A stretch of 14,582 nucleotides of DNA, taken from contig NJDH01000013.1 of NCBI GenBank assembly GCA_002254405.1, positions 1 through 14,582 of the forward strand, written 5' to 3'. Positions 1 to 5,787 of this stretch are shown one piece after another (position 1 is the stretch's first letter; every line of letters starts with the position of its first letter). The stretch comes from Candidatus Altarchaeales archaeon ex4484_96 (lineage in GTDB: Archaea; Altiarchaeota; Altiarchaeia; IMC4; QMZM01). Both the position numbers and the translations under genes were made by a program. The notes beneath the pieces are model-generated. The model was not told where the DNA came from. It made no database searches and saw only the letters and a program-made list of their open reading frames with translations.

Positions 1-1
1 C

Positions 2-160
2 ATGTGGGTTGAGAAAATGGGGGGCACACTCAAGAAACCAACACCAAAAGACGCCCCCTCAGCCGCGGAGAAAACGCTTGATAGTATTAATGAAGTTGAG
101 AAATCAGAAAACAGCAACAGTCAAACCCAAAAGGATGATGGAGTACAGGAATCCTCTTAG
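2..160 (+). CDS. C-terminal fragment of a gene cut by the left edge (hypothetical)
   Basis: An open frame enters from the left edge and stops at TAG 158-160. The visible 52 residues are hydrophilic and rich in Ser, Glu, Lys, Asn and Gln (for example PKDAPSAAEK, EKSENSNSQTQKDDG). That suits a disordered C-terminal tail. The ATG at position 2 may simply be an internal Met, so the true start is probably outside the window. The last 57 bases overlap the 3' end of the convergent membrane-protease gene, which is long for such an overlap. No family can be recognised from this tail. The competing frame at 9-194 is rich in Arg, Trp and Pro and looks less like protein. Confidence 0.45.
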   Translation: MWVEKMGGTLKKPTPKDAPSAAEKTLDSINEVEKSENSNSQTQKDDGVQESS

Positions 161-601
161 GTGTGGTTTGCTCTGGCTGCGGTATATGAGATAAACAAAG
201 GGCATATAGATTATGTTATATATCCTGCCTTTTTTAACGCTATTTTTTGACTTAACATATAATGCTTTCCCATCAGGTATGCTGGGGAAGGAATTAAATG
301 AGAGGCTGAAACCAAGCCATAGCATAATCCAGCTATAAGGGGGCATTAAATAATGTGTTAGCTTAAAAAAACCCAGAGCAACAAAGGAATTGAAAAACAA
401 CGGACCCATAACGATAAGAAATTCCTGCAGCACTGTTCTGGGGTTAGAGTGTAGCACGTAACCAAGCGGGCTGGCGGGCTGGAAAAGAACATATTTATGG
501 ATACGCACCCCGCTAAACCAACAGAAAATCATATGACCCAGCTCATGCGCTATTATCCCTGGGAAACTCACCCCCAAAATAAAATCCCCCAGATTAAACA
601 T
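104..601 (-). CDS. M50-like membrane zinc metalloprotease, small
   Basis: A 165-residue integral membrane protein with a zinc-protease HExxH motif, HELGH at residues 19-23, in a hydrophobic N-terminal segment. A second motif, NSFPSIPDG at about 103-111, resembles the N-PxxP-x-DG site that supplies the third metal ligand (here D110) in site-2-protease (M50) relatives. GPLFF at 66-70 also fits that superfamily. About four hydrophobic segments are visible. The protein is shorter than typical S2P enzymes and has no PDZ or CBS domain, so it may be a minimal M50 core. The start ATG at 601 lies 2 bases after the stop of the DUF89 gene, which implies co-transcription with translational coupling. The substrate is unknown. 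Motif presence is seen directly; proteolytic activity is inferred. Confidence 0.72.
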   Translation of the reverse strand: MFNLGDFILGVSFPGIIAHELGHMIFCWFSGVRIHKYVLFQPASPLGYVLHSNPRTVLQEFLIVMGPLFFNSFVALGFFKLTHYLMPPYSWIMLWLGFSLSFNSFPSIPDGKALYVKSKNSVKKGRIYNIIYMPFVYLIYRSQSKPHLRGFLYSIILLGLTVAVF

Positions 602-603
602 TC

Positions 604-1476
604 TCAGATTAATTTAATTACCGTCGAGCCTAAGGGTGCTTTAACATCCCTGGATACTGGCACACATTTGACCTTCATCAATAAAGCGACTTTGCCGGCT
701 GTTTTCTCGGGATACTCGCTGAGGGTTTCATAGCATCCCATGCCTTTAGCAAAAACCAGCTCGGATTCATCCCATATTTTCTGGAAATCCTTCGTTACCT
801 TATCGAACCAGACACCTATAGAATCGCCTCGGGGTATGATTTTATGCCCCTTAATAATGCCTGCTTTCCTTATCTCCTCCATGCTCGCATCATCCTGCAC
901 CGGCCGGGATAAGGGTGCGATGCTAACCTGCGCGTATTTATCCAGTTCCTCGATTAATATCTTATCGAAAACAACCTCAGCGGCATTATCCGTTACATAC
1001 AATATCTTCTTGGCTTTCATAATCCGCTCAATCACCCGGCTTGAATCATCTATATGGGGGGCTGTACTTATCGCATTAAATATCTCATCCTCCAGTTTAT
1101 CGATGTTGGGCTCATGGTCTTGTGCCCCGAACTCAAGGCTGTTCCCGGATAGCGCAATCCTTAAAGCAGTTTTCAATCTCTTTTTTTCACCGATTACACC
1201 ATCAACGTATTGTTTCAGCTTAGGGTACATCTTTAAGGCAGCGTCAAAGCTTATTTTTTTCAACTCCCGCATAGGGTCCTTATCTCCCGTTATGGACTCT
1301 ACTATGCGGTTTCTTTCGTATGCGAGCTCTACGGTTGTGCACTCACCCGTTAAACGCTTGCTGAATAAATTACAGACTTCTCTAATAACCCTTCTTTTGG
1401 TTTCATCATCTTCGTTTACGCAAAACAACAAAACCCTCCGAAGCATGCATGGACCGCATTCAGGGTATAGTTTCAT
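604..1476 (-). CDS. DUF89/ARMT1-family damage-control phosphatase, archaeal CxxC type
   Basis: A 290-residue protein of the DUF89 family. These are metal-dependent phosphatases thought to hydrolyse damaged or surplus phosphometabolites. Visible family marks are the N-terminal PECGPC (C7, C10) of the archaeal subgroup, GNSLEFG at 111-117, the metal-site motif TDNAAEVVFD at 162-171 (family form DNAGE), RPVQDDA at 191-197 and KGMGCYE at 244-250. In the last motif the usual Asn (GNYE or GNFE) appears as Cys, a possible active-site variant. The length is normal for the archaeal members. It is the first gene of a two-gene unit with the M50-like gene and is divergent from the Memo gene across 43 bases. 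The start at 1476 is supported by the conserved MxLxPECGPC beginning. The physiological substrate cannot be read from sequence. Confidence 0.88.
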   Translation of the reverse strand: MKLYPECGPCMLRRVLLFCVNEDDETKRRVIREVCNLFSKRLTGECTTVELAYERNRIVESITGDKDPMRELKKISFDAALKMYPKLKQYVDGVIGEKKRLKTALRIALSGNSLEFGAQDHEPNIDKLEDEIFNAISTAPHIDDSSRVIERIMKAKKILYVTDNAAEVVFDKILIEELDKYAQVSIAPLSRPVQDDASMEEIRKAGIIKGHKIIPRGDSIGVWFDKVTKDFQKIWDESELVFAKGMGCYETLSEYPEKTAGKVALLMKVKCVPVSRDVKAPLGSTVIKLI

Positions 1477-1482
1477 GGTATC

Positions 1483-1509
1483 TAATATTTAAGTCGAACA
1501 CATATATTA
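1483..1509. promoter_or_regulatory. Divergent, interleaved TATA-like promoters for the DUF89 and Memo genes
   Basis: The 43-base gap holds two AT boxes. taatatttaag (1483-1493) is centred about 32 bases before the Memo ATG at 1520. catatatta (1501-1509), read on the minus strand as TAATATATG, is centred about 29 bases before the DUF89 ATG at 1476. With the archaeal spacing of about 25 bases from TATA centre to transcription start, both genes would have leaderless or very short-leader mRNAs. Each box lies beyond the other relative to its own gene, so the promoters cross. The boxes are seen; their use is inferred. Confidence 0.45.
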
Positions 1510-1519
1510 ACGGCATAAC

Positions 1520-2323
1520 ATGAAGCAAATACGTGAGTCGGTTATAGCGGGTATGTGGTACCCTGGGCAAAAAAATGTTTTAAAAAACGTGCTTGAGGGT
1601 TTGCTTGATAGAGCCCCAGACAACCGGATAGAAAATATCAGGGCTTTGATTTCCCCTCATGCCGGATACGCCTACTCGGGGGGTGTGGCGGCGGCCGGCT
1701 ATAAGCAGCTGAAAGGCAAAGACTACAAAAAAATAATCATTCTTGCACCAAGCCACCAGCATCCATTTAATGGCATTTCAGCAGGCGACTACACCCACTA
1801 CCGGACCCCGCTTGGTGATGTGCCCGTATCCACTGAAACCAGGAGCCTGATTAAGGAATCAAGCATTTTTTCCAACACGCCGCAAGCACACTTTAAAGAA
1901 CACTCGCTCGAGATACAGCTCCCGTTTCTGCAGGTTGTTTTAGATGATTTCAGCATCATACCGCTGGTTTTTGGTCTAATAGGTCTTGATGAAGCCCGCA
2001 AAGTCGCTGATTTGATTACCGGGTGCATGGATGATAAGACACTGCTGGTTGTCAGCACAGACCTATCACACTATCATGGCTATGATGAGGCCATTAAACT
2101 AGATAAAGACTGCATCACATCTATTCTATTGCTTGATTCAGAAAATACATTCAAGAGGGAATTATGCGGTAAATACCCTGTTTTAGCTGCCCTGGAATCA
2201 GCCAAAAAAATGAACTGGACACCTAAACTGCTTGAATACAAGAATTCAGGCGATGTTACTGGAGACAAAACCCAGGGTGTGGTGGGATATGCCAGCATAG
2301 CGTTCACAGGTGAGATTAAATGA
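1520..2323 (+). CDS. Memo family protein (AmmeMemoRadiSam system protein B)
   Basis: A 267-residue Memo-family protein, related to non-haem-iron extradiol dioxygenases. Conserved features are the N-terminal AGMWYPG (10-16), SPHAGYAYSG (45-54), APSHQH (76-81), KEHSLEIQLPFLQ (126-138), VVSTDLSHY (177-185) and ELCGKYP (214-220). H47, H79 and C216 line up with the human MEMO1 metal-site residues H49, H81 and C244, so a metal site is likely intact. The length matches the family. The last four bases overlap the AMMECR1 gene (ATGA), the standard pairing of the AmmeMemoRadiSam set. The third partner, a radical SAM enzyme, is not in this window. The biochemical role of the archaeal set is not established. 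Confidence 0.93.
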   Translation: MKQIRESVIAGMWYPGQKNVLKNVLEGLLDRAPDNRIENIRALISPHAGYAYSGGVAAAGYKQLKGKDYKKIIILAPSHQHPFNGISAGDYTHYRTPLGDVPVSTETRSLIKESSIFSNTPQAHFKEHSLEIQLPFLQVVLDDFSIIPLVFGLIGLDEARKVADLITGCMDDKTLLVVSTDLSHYHGYDEAIKLDKDCITSILLLDSENTFKRELCGKYPVLAALESAKKMNWTPKLLEYKNSGDVTGDKTQGVVGYASIAFTGEIK

Positions 2324-2898
2324 ATGAAGAAGCCCAAGTCAGCTTAGAGCAACAACGTTATCTTTTGAAGATAGCCCGGGATACAATAAAAAAGTATCTT
2401 ATGGATGGCATAAAACTGGATGTGGAACCCGGATTTGAGCAGCTAAAGGAAAAAAAAGGGACTTTTGTGACCCTGGAAAAACAGGGTCGGCTTCGGGGGT
2501 GCATGGGGAATATAGCGCCCGGAAAAGCGATTTATCTGAGCGTGAGAGATAACGCCATTAATGCCGCATTCCATGATCCCCGGTTCAGGCCCGTGCAAAA
2601 TAATGAGCTTGATGATGTAGTGATTGAGTTATCAATTCTTTCGGTTCCCTCACTTATTGATGTAGGGAATCCTGCATATTATCTGGATGAAATTGTTGTG
2701 GGTAAGGACGGTATTATCATAAAAAAAGAAGGCAGGAGTGCTACTTACCTTCCGCAGGTGTGGGAGAAAATACCTGATAAGGTATATTTTCTGGATTCAT
2801 TATGTGAGAAGGCTTATTTATCAAGGGGTTGCTGGCGCAGTCCTGATGCCCAGATATACCGTTATAGGGTTCAGCATTTCAGTGAAACAGATATCTGA
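2320..2898 (+). CDS. AMMECR1 domain protein (AmmeMemoRadiSam system protein A)
   Basis: A 192-residue AMMECR1-fold protein. The hallmark is LRGCMGNI at about 58-65 (family LRGCIG). It is followed by NAAFHDPRFRPV at 81-92 and the C-terminal block LPQVWEK...FLDSLCEKAYL...CWRSPDAQIYRY at about 144-182. The order and length are typical of archaeal members. The start ATG overlaps the Memo stop as ATGA, so translation is probably coupled. The cysteine in RGCMG is the invariant residue proposed as functional in the family, but no activity has been firmly assigned. AMMECR1 and Memo homologues co-occur with a radical SAM protein across archaea and bacteria, suggesting an RNA, protein or cofactor modification system. 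Confidence 0.93.
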   Translation: MNEEAQVSLEQQRYLLKIARDTIKKYLMDGIKLDVEPGFEQLKEKKGTFVTLEKQGRLRGCMGNIAPGKAIYLSVRDNAINAAFHDPRFRPVQNNELDDVVIELSILSVPSLIDVGNPAYYLDEIVVGKDGIIIKKEGRSATYLPQVWEKIPDKVYFLDSLCEKAYLSRGCWRSPDAQIYRYRVQHFSETDI

Positions 2899-2944
2899 TT
2901 TTCTACTTTTATTTAACAATTCACATATATTCTAATATCATAAA

Positions 2945-4390
2945 ATGAGTGAATGGGATATTCTAAAATCTGTTGTTGAAAAAGGCTCTTTATCCAGAAA
3001 AGTTGATAGGAGTGTTGTTGAGGAAAAAAAGCTGCAGGAACCTGTTTCATTAACCGAGAAAAAGTTAAATGAATTGATAATAAATAAGACAGATGCTCAG
3101 ATACTCGACTCTATTCTCTCAGATAAAGCATTAAACCTAAGCAAACTAAGAAAAAAAATAAACAAAAGCAGAATATCAATATATCACTCGCTCAATAAAC
3201 TAGAGGAATACGGGATAATCAAAAAAGAAAAAAGTGAAATCAAGCTTGAAAAAAACAAACCAACCGAGGTATTAAAAAGGCTTAAAACAAAAGGCTTCGA
3301 TTTCGGGATGATAACCGGGAAAAGAATAATGGTGCTACAAGCACTCACTGAATGGAAAAACCCCGATGAAATATCCAGTGAACTGGGAATATCCATATCA
3401 TCTGCATACAAATACATAAACCAGCTTGAGCCGCTATTGGAACACAACAAAAACGACTACAGGATTAAACTAAAAAACGAATCAGTAATCGAGTTTATCA
3501 ACATGCTTGAAGACAATAAACCAATCGATTACGTGGAGCTATGGTCCACACAAAACGAGGCCCTCATAAAAAGCGTGACAGAACATGATGGTAGTCTCAC
3601 CTCCTACTCCAAGTTCAACGAATATGGCATACCCGTGGATAATCTAAACTTGGGAAGATACTATCTTAAACCCTCAAGAAATCTTTCACCAGAGGAAGTA
3701 TTCATCCACTCGCTTAAATCAACAGAAAACAGCGCTATGATGTCTTATAGCATAATATTCTACATAAACAACGGCCACAAATTCAACCCTCTTTTGGTTG
3801 AAAAACTAGCCAGCAGGTTTAATGTAACCGACCTATGGATGGACATACAATCCTATATCACCGGGAAAGGAGACATAAGAAACAAAAAAATGTTCCCCCA
3901 GAAAAAAGAATTCAGCAACAATTTCGGGATTAATCTCAGGGAATACAATACAGAAAAAATCGGACAAAAAGAAGAATTCTCGGATGAGGTTCTTTTCATC
4001 TCCAAGATTATTTCACTTAATCCAATCGATTTGCTTGATTGCGAGGAATTACTTCGGGAAAAGAAACTCGAATGGAATGTGATAAAAAACCTTATAAACG
4101 GTTCACATCACATAAAGGAAATACCGCTTGAACCAATAATCCTAAGGCTTAAGCTCTTAGATGAGAGAACCGGTGTTAGAATACCCATAATCAAGGATTT
4201 AAGAAACAGTCTGCTGGAGAAAAAAATAACCGATTTTATCTCAGAGAAAAAAACCATAAAAGACATACAAGAACACCTTCAGATACCCGAGTATCAGGTC
4301 AGAAACATATTAAACAAGATGAGCAGGGACTACAAGGTAAAGAAACTTAACACGAAACCAATAATGTACTCTCAATTCCTTGGACTATAA
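2945..4390 (+). CDS. Multi-winged-helix putative transcription regulator, unrecognised family
   Basis: A 481-residue protein with at least three helix-turn-helix-like segments. One at about 48-102 has the winged-helix pattern LSKLRKKINKSRISIYHSLNKLEEYGIIK. A second is at about 124-177, with PDEISSELGISISSAYKYI. A third lies at the C-terminus, about 425-470, with TIKDIQEHLQIPEYQVRNILNKM. Between them, about 195-330 forms a mixed region with LTSYSKFNEYGIPV (218-231) and SPEEVFIHSLKS (248-259). This layout loosely recalls AbiEi-type antitoxin regulators, which pair a winged helix with a core domain, but I cannot claim homology. No nucleotidyltransferase toxin lies beside it. No signal peptide or membrane segment is seen. 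The start is supported by a T/A-rich box (tttatttaa, about 2909-2917) some 32 bases upstream. The 3' end overlaps the convergent Hsp20 gene by 6 bases. Confidence 0.6.
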   Translation: MSEWDILKSVVEKGSLSRKVDRSVVEEKKLQEPVSLTEKKLNELIINKTDAQILDSILSDKALNLSKLRKKINKSRISIYHSLNKLEEYGIIKKEKSEIKLEKNKPTEVLKRLKTKGFDFGMITGKRIMVLQALTEWKNPDEISSELGISISSAYKYINQLEPLLEHNKNDYRIKLKNESVIEFINMLEDNKPIDYVELWSTQNEALIKSVTEHDGSLTSYSKFNEYGIPVDNLNLGRYYLKPSRNLSPEEVFIHSLKSTENSAMMSYSIIFYINNGHKFNPLLVEKLASRFNVTDLWMDIQSYITGKGDIRNKKMFPQKKEFSNNFGINLREYNTEKIGQKEEFSDEVLFISKIISLNPIDLLDCEELLREKKLEWNVIKNLINGSHHIKEIPLEPIILRLKLLDERTGVRIPIIKDLRNSLLEKKITDFISEKKTIKDIQEHLQIPEYQVRNILNKMSRDYKVKKLNTKPIMYSQFLGL

Positions 4391-4882
4391 TCTTTTATCT
4401 AATTTAACCTCAAGTATCCCGTTTTTATGCGTATATTTGATGTTTTTTTCATCCACTTCAGCGGGAAGCTTAAGCTTCTTATAGTATCTGCGGTTTACGC
4501 TGTCTACGTCAATGATAAGATGATTATCCTCTATCCCAATATTAATGTCTTTTTCCTCCACCCCCGGTACTTCCGCCACAACAGTTAACATTTTCTCACC
4601 CTCGATTAAATCAATTAAGGGTTCTCTATCCACCGCAGTATCCTTTGTTAATTCCTGATTTATTATGTTGCCGAATTCGTTTATTATCGGCTTGCCCTCC
4701 GGCCCGCTTCGAATCGAGAAACCATATATGTAGGGTTCATTTTCTATCATCTCTGCTTCAATATCAGTTATATCAGTAAATAATTTGTTCAGGCGTTTTT
4801 CCATTTCCTTGAATTCTTTCTCCAGTTCCCTGAAAAGCTCGTTGTTGTTGAACGGTCTTTTTTTTCTGCGCCATGGGTCCAT
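4385..4882 (-). CDS. Hsp20/alpha-crystallin family small heat-shock protein
   Basis: A 165-residue archaeal Hsp20-type chaperone that would hold unfolded proteins in the cytoplasm. The N-terminal arm is charged and helical (ELFRELEKEFKEMEKRLNKL). It is followed by YIYGFSIRSGPEGKP and INEFGN, typical of archaeal members, and an alpha-crystallin domain with VVAEVPGVEEKDI and LIIDVDSVNRRYYKKLKLP. It ends with the C-terminal NGILEVKL (family NGxL). The start is placed at ATG 4882 because GAGGT (minus strand, 4894-4890) sits 7 bases upstream. A frame extension to GTG 4918 adds 12 residues without family resemblance. The long acidic insert before the core is common in the archaeal subgroup. It is divergent from the PLD-fold gene and converges on the multi-winged-helix gene. 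Confidence 0.88.
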   Translation of the reverse strand: MDPWRRKKRPFNNNELFRELEKEFKEMEKRLNKLFTDITDIEAEMIENEPYIYGFSIRSGPEGKPIINEFGNIINQELTKDTAVDREPLIDLIEGEKMLTVVAEVPGVEEKDINIGIEDNHLIIDVDSVNRRYYKKLKLPAEVDEKNIKYTHKNGILEVKLDKRL

Positions 4883-4918
4883 ATCATTTACCTCGATACA
4901 GTATAGTACATTCAGCAC

Positions 4919-4946
4919 TTAAATAATGTTAACCCATACTATATTT
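4919..4946. promoter_or_regulatory. Divergent TATA-like boxes between hsp20 and the PLD-fold gene
   Basis: ttaaataa (4919-4926) is centred about 25 bases before ATG 4947, consistent with a leaderless plus-strand transcript. ctatattt (4939-4946), read on the minus strand as AAATATAG, lies about 60 bases before the Hsp20 ATG at 4882. It would give a leader of about 35 bases carrying the visible GAGGT site. The boxes are seen; their use is inferred. This spacing also argues against the upstream ATG at 4926 as the PLD start. Confidence 0.4.
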
Positions 4947-5531
4947 ATGAGATTGGATAAGAATCTTGTTTTATGCATACTATTAGGTATTTTCTTAGGC
5001 ATCATTTTAACCTCGTCGGTTGTTAATCTAGCTGACAACAGGGTTTGCCCTCAAACCAACTGCGTGAATGAGGCAAATATTTACCCTCTTTTCAACGATG
5101 GTTTCTTCCCCGCAGTCCATGATGTATCACACAATGCAGATAAATCCATTCATATGGTGGTTTTCGAGTTAAAGTATTACGTTGATTACCCTGATAGCAA
5201 AGAAAACATTTTAGTTTCGGACTTGATTGAGGCTAAAAGGCGTGGGGTTGATGTCAAAATTATCGTGGACCAGTATTCTAAAGAAAATAACGCATTTGAT
5301 TTACTGAAAAGCGAGGGGATTAACATAGTATATGATGAGAAGGATGTTACGACACATGCCAAGATGCTTATAGTAGACGGCAGGATTGTAGTATTAGGTT
5401 CCACAAACTACAGCTACTACGGGCTTGAAAAAAACAACGAAGTAGATGTTTTAATCGATTCAGAGCAGACAGCATCCTTATATGAAAAATATTTTATTGA
5501 TTTATGGGTTAATCTTACAGGGGATGTTTGA
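4947..5531 (+). CDS. Membrane-anchored or secreted PLD-fold protein, single HKD motif (Nuc-like)
   Basis: A phospholipase D superfamily protein of 194 residues from ATG 4947. The N-terminus MRLDKN is followed by a long hydrophobic segment, about residues 6-27 (LVLCILLGIFLGIILTSSVV), a signal anchor or signal peptide that places the catalytic domain outside. The single HKD motif THAKMLIVD has H137, K139 and D144, followed by GSTNYS (151-156). Single-HKD members such as the Nuc endonuclease act as dimers, so a nuclease or phosphodiesterase is plausible. LVSDLIEAKRRGVDVKIIVD is the usual Rossmann-like strand-helix unit before the motif. Two cysteines (CPQTNC) follow the anchor and could form a disulphide. 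It overlaps the next small membrane gene by 8 bases. ATG 4926 is a possible alternative start, adding 7 residues. Confidence 0.82.
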   Translation: MRLDKNLVLCILLGIFLGIILTSSVVNLADNRVCPQTNCVNEANIYPLFNDGFFPAVHDVSHNADKSIHMVVFELKYYVDYPDSKENILVSDLIEAKRRGVDVKIIVDQYSKENNAFDLLKSEGINIVYDEKDVTTHAKMLIVDGRIVVLGSTNYSYYGLEKNNEVDVLIDSEQTASLYEKYFIDLWVNLTGDV

Positions 5532-5787
5532 ATTGGATTACGTTAAGCTATATAACCTTTTGGTTTGTTTAACCGGGGTATTGATTCTACTGTATGTAAC
5601 TGATGTTTTTATTGGAGTTGATTATCTATTATATCCCAATACCGAATACATACTGCTTTTATTAATTATTTTGATAGTATCCTATTTTTCATACGAGAAA
5701 ACAAAGAAATCACATAATGAAACAAAAAACAAAATAGACGACAGAAAAATAATAGATGAGCTGCTAAAGGAAAGAAAAAAGGATTAG
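5524..5787 (+). CDS. Small two-helix membrane protein, hypothetical
   Basis: An 87-residue protein beginning MFELDYVKLYN. Two hydrophobic stretches, about residues 7-31 and 38-55 (EYILLLLIILIVSYFSYE), are followed by a strongly charged tail (KTKKSHNETKNKIDDRK, then ELLKERKKD) that looks cytoplasmic. The proposed ATG overlaps the stop of the PLD-fold gene by 8 bases with AGGGG just before it, suggesting coupled translation. An earlier in-frame ATG at 5482 would lie further inside the PLD gene and is less likely. I do not recognise a family. The pairing suggests a membrane partner for the PLD-fold protein, by position only. Its 3' end overlaps the convergent coiled-coil gene by 4 bases. Confidence 0.6.
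   Translation: MFELDYVKLYNLLVCLTGVLILLYVTDVFIGVDYLLYPNTEYILLLLIILIVSYFSYEKTKKSHNETKNKIDDRKIIDELLKERKKD

Noticed and set aside
9..194. Open frame from a TTG at the left edge
   Set aside because: Its composition is unlike protein. The frame ending at 160 reads as a normal hydrophilic C-terminus, and the 104-601 minus gene covers the rest.
740..1492. A 250-codon open frame on the plus strand
   Set aside because: It lies wholly antisense to the well-supported DUF89 gene, is Ser/Leu/Ile-rich and matches no family.
4883..4918. GTG start extending Hsp20 by 12 residues
   Set aside because: The extension covers the GAGGT ribosome site of ATG 4882 and has no family resemblance.
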